Positions 1 through 64,000 of a stretch of 64,000 nucleotides of DNA are shown piece by piece. Made by a program: the position numbers and the translations under genes. Numbering within the stretch: position 1 is the first letter of the stretch; each line of letters opens with the position of its first letter. The notes beneath the pieces were generated by a model. It made no database searches and was not told the origin of the DNA. It was given only the letters and a program-made list of their open reading frames with translations. Source of the stretch: Amorphochlora amoebiformis (lineage: Eukaryota; Cercozoa; Chlorarachniophyceae). The stretch is taken from NCBI GenBank assembly GCA_054601695.1, contig BAAHQB010000067.1:248001-312000 (forward strand), in the 5' to 3' direction.

Positions 1-1340
<1,340 letters not shown>

Positions 1341-1804
1341 TATGGTTTCTTGTTTGTAGTTGGCTATGACATTCGTGTCGCTAAACCATTTCGGTTGTGA
1401 ACCCTTTTGCAGCCACCTCCGATATCAACAAGTCAATACGGATGTCCTTAAAGGGCTCCTGTGTCTCGTCTTCGTCAAAGTAACCACTCCATTATTAAGT
1501 CTAGGAAGCTCTTTAACAATAAGGGCAGTCCTTCGTTGGGCTCTTTGAGCCTTGGCTTCAGTGGAATCTAACATGGATCTCACGTTCCACGTTGCAATCG
1601 AATATTATTCCACACATCTTACGATGTGGTTTCTTCAAACAGGAATGCTTTGCATGCTAAGTTTAGCCTTAGCTTTATTTAATTTTGTTTGGGGAGGCTA
1701 TGGTTTGCACCCCCCTTCACCGAAAATTCAGCTTCGGAAATCCCGAAGAAGGATAGCGAAGTTGAGGTTTACCAGCAGACCATTAGTATCTCTCTCTATA
1801 TATA

Positions 1805-1853
<49 letters not shown>

Positions 1854-2222
1854 TGTATACAGGCTGGTGGAAAGGGTAGGAGGAAAAAGGACTGAGATGA
1901 AAACAAAGTCGAGAAAATTTACATAGATAGATAAATAGGGAGGGAGGGAGAGGGAGAGAGGGAGGGAGAGAGGGGGAGGGAGAGAGGAGGGCAGGGAGAG
2001 AGAGCGAAAGAAGACTAATAAGAGATTTTGAGAGAAAGAGAGAGTCTCGATTGAGATGGGGAATGATAAGCGTAATTTAAGCATAGTAAATAGACAAGTG
2101 CGAAATTTGAAAGCATAGTACATATACAAATATTAAGGTTATATGGCCCAGTCGTAATGCTATCGTCAGCAATGATAACCCTGCGGGGCAAATCAAGCAC
2201 TTGAGGTTATTCATATTATTAT

Positions 2223-2263
<41 letters not shown>

Positions 2264-2355
2264 AATATACATATATACACACATCAATATATATATATAT
2301 ACATATATATACATATACATATATATATCAATATATATATATATATATATATACA

Positions 2356-2398
<43 letters not shown>

Positions 2399-2526
2399 CA
2401 TATACATATTTCCATCTCCATAATTATGTATATTTAAGTTTGGTAATATGCCAGTTTAGTTCAAGATGTCAATACACATATTGTATATGTACGAATGTAT
2501 TTATATAAATCTATAATACACGTATG

Positions 2527-2599
<73 letters not shown>

Positions 2600-2611
2600 T
2601 TATACATATAG

Positions 2612-2663
<52 letters not shown>

Positions 2664-2774
2664 ATATATGTATAATATAATATATATATATGTACATATA
2701 TAGGTGTGTGTGCACAAATTATATATATATATATATGTGTGTGTATGTATATATATAATCTTACAATATATTTA

Positions 2775-2820
<46 letters not shown>

Positions 2821-2824
2821 TTAT

Positions 2825-2917
<93 letters not shown>

Positions 2918-2980
2918 TGTGTGTGTGTGTGAGTGTGCGTGTGTGCATATATATTTTGGGAATATATATATATATATATA

Positions 2981-3030
<50 letters not shown>

Positions 3031-3123
3031 ACCATTTGCATATTTATATATATACTTTATATATATATATATATACACATATATATATATATATATATAT
3101 ATGAGTATATAGATATGTAAATG

Positions 3124-3217
<94 letters not shown>

Positions 3218-3247
3218 GTACATATATATGTATATAAATGCCTATAT

Positions 3248-3336
<89 letters not shown>

Positions 3337-3550
3337 CATATATATATATTTATATATAATATACTTTATATATATATATATATATATGTATACTATAGTG
3401 TATATGTATATATGTATATATTACATATTCTGGATATATATATATATATATATATACATATTATGTAAGAACGTCATATTTTTTATATATATATATATGC
3501 ATGTATATATGTACATACATACACATACATAATTGTTTATAAACTTAAAG
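1341..3550. other. Intergenic region between two + strand genes
   Basis: From 1341 to about 1800 the sequence is ordinary and mixed, probably 3' UTR and spacer. It then passes through a CT-rich run (about 1790-1840) and a GA-rich run (about 1938-2045), a unique stretch to about 2215, and long (TA)n arrays with (GT)n and (CA)n patches. I see no convincing exon: frames are short and lack paired splice sites. The promoter and first exon or exons of the USP gene probably lie near the 3' end of this block. Confidence 0.5.
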
Positions 3551-18052
<14,502 letters not shown>

Positions 18053-18122
18053 CTCTCTCTCTCTCTATACTCTATCTCTCTCTCTCTCTCTCTATATCTC
18101 TCAAATATATTATATCTATCTA

Positions 18123-18190
<68 letters not shown>

Positions 18191-18296
18191 ACAACAATAC
18201 TACTAACAATAATGATAAATAACAAAATAATAGACATGGTAATACAGCAAGCGTATTTTTACATATATAACATAATCAGTGAGAACGGTTTAGCTG

Positions 18297-18549
18297 TTAC
18301 TTCGTCTTCTCGGTGATGCTGCCAACTCCAAGCTTGTCCTCGAGCTGAGTGATGCGAGAAATGAGTTTGTCGTTCTCTTGCTTTTGCATGAGAATCATCT
18401 TCTCCAAGGACTCGACTTTGCTCTTCCAGTCTTTCTTTTGCTAAGGATTAAAAGCAAACGGGAAATTGAGTGTAGATTCAGCGAATGCGTGTATAGTTTT
18501 CGTGTGTCACATATACAGACATCTAATATATTTATATATATATATATGC

Positions 18550-18589
<40 letters not shown>

Positions 18590-19603
18590 CGGACATACAT
18601 ACATATATATATATATATTTAATACATATATATATATATATATATAATATATATACATATATATATTTTATGTATGTATATATATATATATGTATATGAA
18701 TGTATATATATATATATATATATACACAGACATATATATATATATATGTATATATATGTATATATATATATGTATATGTATAATATGTATGTACATATAT
18801 CTATTTACATACTAGTATACATAACCCAAAACAAAAATCTCAGATTTTAAGAAAATTTATAAACTAAACAACTCATTACCATTTCTCCCAAGAAATTCTT
18901 AAGGACAGGACCTGAATTCAACAGGAAAGGCAGCTGCAACTGATCCTTCTCAAGCTGGAGCTTGAGATCAGACGCCGTGATTCCCTGTCGAATGCTGCGT
19001 ACAACATGACTTGGAGCAATGAACACCTGAGAGAGACACAGAGATGAGAAAGAGGAAAGAGTGGACATGGGGGAAAGAGAGAGGGAAACTGGGAGATGGG
19101 ATGGGGAAAAAGAAGAGGGTACAGGGAGACGAGAGAAAGGAGAAGAGATAGGGTTCACCCAAGACAAATAGAAATACGTAAAAATACCTCCATGGTAGTC
19201 TCAGGAATATGCCTCCCTGGATCGCACAACATAAACTCAAGCGCGGTGGAAGCCTTGAAAGCCATAAGGCACCTGAAAAGAAGATGATCAGACACACCCT
19301 CAAATATATTAGATCGCATTACCTGGAAGTAACCCATTTGGTGTCCTCACTCTTCCAAAACACTTGACCGGCAACAACATAGCCTGTTGAGAAGAATAGA
19401 CAGAAGAATAAACAGAAATGCCACGGTGAATTGAGAATCTTGTCAATGTGTTGTACCCTACCTTTTAGGTCGACGACGGTGGGCGGAACCTCGACCAGGA
19501 GAGTTGGAATACCAATTTTACGCATGAGAGCTGTGCCTCCATTGTCTCGGACGACGGCTCGCACGTACTGAGAGTGGCCGGGTTCGGTTCCATTGTTGGT
19601 CAT
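18297..19603 (-). CDS. Complete 5-exon gene, 192-residue protein of unknown function with C-terminal coiled coil
   Basis: I do not recognise the family. Exons on the complement: 19603-19462 (ATG at 19603-19601), 19383-19323, 19272-19188, 19026-18880 and 18440-18297 (stop TAA). All introns are GT-AG (78, 50, 161 and 439 bp) and every phase matches, so the model is firm. The N-terminal 145 residues look globular, with a beta-rich start ([34 protein letters not shown]) and helical segments later ([16 protein letters not shown]). The last 47 residues form a heptad-like charged helix ([32 protein letters not shown]) typical of a short coiled coil. No signal peptide or membrane segment is seen. The introns are much shorter and less TA-rich than in neighbouring genes. 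Confidence 0.8.
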
Positions 19604-21760
<2,157 letters not shown>

Positions 21761-21761
21761 T

Positions 21762-21959
21762 TTATATACATGAACTTTCCAACGCGAGACTCAGCCTCCT
21801 AATCAGCCTAGCCTGACGCCTAATCGCCCCCAGCGGGATCCCTGGTCTCTCCAATTTCGCTTGTGCCGCTTTAATCTTTAATATATTACTAATCTTCTCT
21901 GACCTGCCCAGCTGCGCCTTTGGCTGCCGCTTGGACTCTTTCTGATCAGATGGATGCAA
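21762..21959 (-). CDS. Doubtful short basic ORF (about 65 codons)
   Basis: An open - strand frame from ATG at 21959 to TAA at 21762, rich in Lys, Arg, Gln and Ala (KRQPKAQLGRSEKISNILKI, GAIRRQARLIRRLSLALE). It has non-TA composition and reads helical and basic. It could be a single-exon small protein, the last exon of a gene extending right (an acceptor-like AACAG lies just upstream in this orientation) or chance. No family is recognised. Confidence 0.28.
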   Translation of the reverse strand: MHPSDQKESKRQPKAQLGRSEKISNILKIKAAQAKLERPGIPLGAIRRQARLIRRLSLALESSCI

Positions 21960-22133
21960 CTTTTCTCTGCCCTGTTGTTGAGGGAGCAGAGGGCAGATGG
22001 CAAGCGCAGACGGTGAGGGAGTGGCAATGAGTGAGGTACCTTAAAGGTTATTTCACATTCTGATTTGGATTTTAGCTGGTTATGGACAGAGAACAAGGGT
22101 TGGAGAACAGAGGGATGGAGACGGAGATGGTAT

Positions 22134-22173
<40 letters not shown>

Positions 22174-22579
22174 TAGAGGGGATTCTTGCCTCGTATCCTA
22201 GAGAGGGGATCCTCAGCTTCTTGTTGCTCCCATGCCAATGCTATCTATACACATGTCAGACAACCTTAGCGCTGCAACGGAAAGGTTAGGCTCAATTGGA
22301 TATTAATTTAGGGGATTAGCTGGTCCTGAGTTAAGGTTTGGGTGTTTCACGTGAAGTCGTGGTGGGGTTGGGTAGAGTGCGGATTAAGATTGAGGATAGA
22401 AGGTGACTGTGTTAATTGTTAAGGTTGGGGTTGGATTAGGTGTTGGATTCTAAGCTCCGATTAAAACATCTTTGTATCGGTGTTACTAAATGCACACTGT
22501 ATGTATGTAATATATACATATATATATATATATATTACATATATATATATATATATATATATAGATATACAATATATAT

Positions 22580-22634
<55 letters not shown>

Positions 22635-22703
22635 ATATATATATACGTAATCTATTGTGTGTTATGTACGCATTGCAGATGCAATACATTAATATGTGCA
22701 TAC

Positions 22704-22746
<43 letters not shown>

Positions 22747-22782
22747 CACACACACATATATATATATACATATATATATATG

Positions 22783-22881
<99 letters not shown>

Positions 22882-22921
22882 TACATACATCGACAATATA
22901 TATATATATATATATATATTA

Positions 22922-22958
<37 letters not shown>

Positions 22959-23109
22959 CATAGTGCGTATACATATTTATATATGTGTGTACTATATATT
23001 GTCATTACACAAACACTCTACCCGTAAATATCCATCTAATCACTTACCAAATTACCCTTCTCAGACGCTCTTCTTCGTTTTCATCACCTAAGGATATGAT
23101 GATATTTCA
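21960..23109. other. Spacer with GA tract and CA/TA repeats, no supported gene
   Basis: 21960-22460 is unique sequence including a (GA)n run at about 22136-22170 and a G/T-rich stretch at 22260-22450 on the + strand. 22500-22960 is (TA)n with several (CA)n/(GT)n blocks. The rest to 23109 is ordinary AT-rich sequence just beyond the stop of the next - strand gene. I found no exon with paired splice sites and sensible composition. Confidence 0.45.
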
Positions 23110-23793
23110 TTACTTCCTCTCTCTTTTAATTTTCTCTTCAACATTTCCTGGGTATGCATTTGTGTTGGTATTGTACACGCTACCCTTATCAATTCCATTT
23201 ACAGTAGTCGTGGCATCCGTCTTGGAGATATCTTCGCTCTGAATCCACGCCGCAGCAAGCTGGATTTTAATACAAACGTGATGACTATGCGTTGGATTTA
23301 GGGTTAGTGTTAAAGGGCCAACATCAGAGTATTGGATCTTTGTTTGATAAAAAAGCATAAGATTCATCGATAAGCAACCCAACATTAGGATATGCAGATC
23401 CCTGACCTTAGCAAGCTGCTTTCCTCCTACGCCATCATCGAGTCCACTCGTAAATATTGCTCCGTAAATATCACTATCGAGACGATCTACTCGGTTAATG
23501 CATTTGTCATATCATTCTTCCCGATTCTCGAAATGTCGACCTGAATCCACAATCGTCTTGCTGTTAAGATCGAGTCTCAGTATTCCCCCCGCCCGTCTTA
23601 ATCGGATGATGAGCTCGTAATGACTCCGCGAGAACTCCATAGCCACAGCAGACGCTGCCGCGATGAGTGGAATGCGCATCGTATGCAAAGGGCGCGTCGA
23701 TTCCAAAGACTGTCCGTCCCATAAAGCCAATTCACCAGATTTCTTATCAAGCACAGCTAGGAGGCTTCCATCTGGTGATTCCACCTCGAGCAT
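23110..23793 (-). CDS. C-terminal exons of a beta-propeller (WD40-like) protein
   Basis: Exons on the complement: about 23793-23541, 23489-23407 and 23259-23110 (stop TAA). The first intron is only 51 bp. Phases match at both joins. The first exon reads VESPDGSLLAVLDKKSGELA followed by LWDGQSLEST, the pattern of one WD40 blade (x-SPDGxxLAxxxxxGxxxLWD). A second strand-rich stretch follows, then YGAIFTSGLDDG and a polar tail ending KIKRERK. The true 5' end is unclear. A Met codon opens the frame at 23793, but an upstream exon joined near 23800 is more likely, since one blade is not a propeller. An in-frame TAG lies just 5' of the possible acceptor. The gene diverges from the + strand gene starting at 23990. 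Confidence 0.55.
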
Positions 23794-23989
23794 ACGTCCA
23801 AGTACCTGCTATGGGGCCGCCTGTTCCTTCGGCAAGCTTTGTCGGAGAGCTTGCGTTGGTGGCTGCCACTGATATCTGTCACGCGCATGTCACCCAATGT
23901 GAAAATAAATAAAAAGCGCACAGACTGTGACATTCCTACCATGTCGCGCATTGTTCGGATTTGTCCTGGAAGACTGTCCTGCTAACAGT

Positions 23990-24640
23990 ATGGAGGCTAG
24001 AGTCTATGATTTTTCGCCGCATGGGCACACGATGAAGGCAAAGGTTTTTGATAAATTGTGATTTAAGTCTTTTCAACTATACTATAGCGGAACATTGAAG
24101 GTTTGGGGCTGGGAAATGGTTTCCCGGTTGAGGAGCTTTATTGTATCGTGCGTTATCAGGAAAACTTGATCTCAGCCGTGATGGAATTGCGAAAGAGAAT
24201 TGGAGACCTTGATGAATCTATTGAAGACGTTTCGCAAGTGAGCGACTCGTCCGATGTTCTCCATCTGCATGTCTAGTGTATATTTTCTAGGTCCGTTGAA
24301 CAGGAGAGAGAGAGGGAGACAGAGAAGGGAGAGAGAAATACTTTTATATTCGCCAAGGAATAAAACTATATTGGCCCCCATTCAAAATTTAACAACCAAT
24401 GACACGTCATGCTAACTCCATTATTTCAATCCAGAGGTCGGATCAACTGAGCGATACCGCGCTGAAATTCACAAGCTCTCTAGCCGCAGAGGTACACATA
24501 CACTCATAATGGCACATGCTAACAAGCTTGTGCTACACTTCATTGACATGATTTGGACATGGATAAGTTTTGATTTTGCATAGTTAACGTTCACGAAGGC
24601 TGTGCTGAAGACCATCAACAATCTGTCAAGGGTCGCATGA
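23990..24640 (+). CDS. Small 4-exon gene, 105-residue helical protein of unknown function
   Basis: Exons 23990-24043, 24088-24237, 24435-24491 and 24584-24640 (stop TGA), all phase 0. The first intron is only 44 bp (GT...TATAG). The product begins MEARVYDFSPHGH and is mostly amphipathic helix (YQENLISAVMELRKRIGDLD, LSDTALKFTSSLAAE, LTFTKAVLKTINNLS). Length and helical, coiled-coil-like character are reminiscent of small scaffold subunits such as BLOC-1-type proteins, but this is only a resemblance. It is divergent from the beta-propeller gene with at most 200 bp between them, so a shared bidirectional promoter is possible. The start is the first in-frame ATG; CTAACAG just before it could instead be an acceptor. 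A donor-like GTCGCA near the end leaves open that the gene continues. Confidence 0.62.

Positions 24641-64000
<39,360 letters not shown>

Noticed and set aside
22136-22290. + strand frame after ATGGAC at 22065
   Set aside because: Dominated by a (GA)n run and flanked by no consistent splice sites.

Overview
The window is eukaryotic nuclear DNA of extreme composition. Well over half of it is (TA)n microsatellite with small variants such as TATG, TACA, (CA)n and (GT)n. Short islands of ordinary, roughly 50% GC sequence sit in this background. Almost every island is a small coding exon (about 30 to 230 bp) bounded by GT/AG splice sites, and most introns consist largely of (TA)n. TAA, TAG and TGA all behave as stops. 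The style suggests an intron-dense protist or other small eukaryote. I cannot name the lineage from sequence alone.

Layout. (1) 481-1340, + strand: the 3' end of an unidentified gene. (2) about 3551-15930, + strand: a USP-family ubiquitin carboxyl-terminal hydrolase in about 22 exons, with the Cys box, QQD box, zinc half-site, His box and closing strand all present and all joins in phase. (3) 18297-19603, - strand: a complete 5-exon gene for a 192-residue protein of unknown function with a C-terminal coiled coil. (4) 21.7-24.7 kb: a compact stretch with little TA, holding a doubtful short - strand ORF, the C-terminal exons of a beta-propeller-like protein on the - strand, and a divergent 4-exon + strand gene for a 105-residue helical protein. 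(5) about 26.8 kb to the window end, + strand: one very long gene, about 59 exons and about 1,460 codons so far, whose phases can be followed almost without a break. Its N-terminal part is low-complexity (a His/Ala/Gln repeat, then Ser/Arg-rich exons), its middle is acidic and then helical, and its C-terminal part is an EML/EMAP-type HELP motif plus WD40 propellers. It runs off the right edge.

Between exons there are tRNA-headed SINE-like elements (four copies, two of them inverted in one intron), a second interspersed family, a 358-bp perfect (CT)n tract, (ATT)n tracts, a 15-bp minisatellite and many 40-250 bp duplications. Several duplications copied exons or exon pieces: a USP QQD-box exon fragment, an EML exon fragment, and one complete tandem exon pair.

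No operon-like cooperation is evident. The genes are independent: a deubiquitinase, a putative microtubule-associated EML-like protein and several unknowns. All exon models are hand-made from reading frame, splice motifs, phase continuity and recalled family motifs. No database search was possible.
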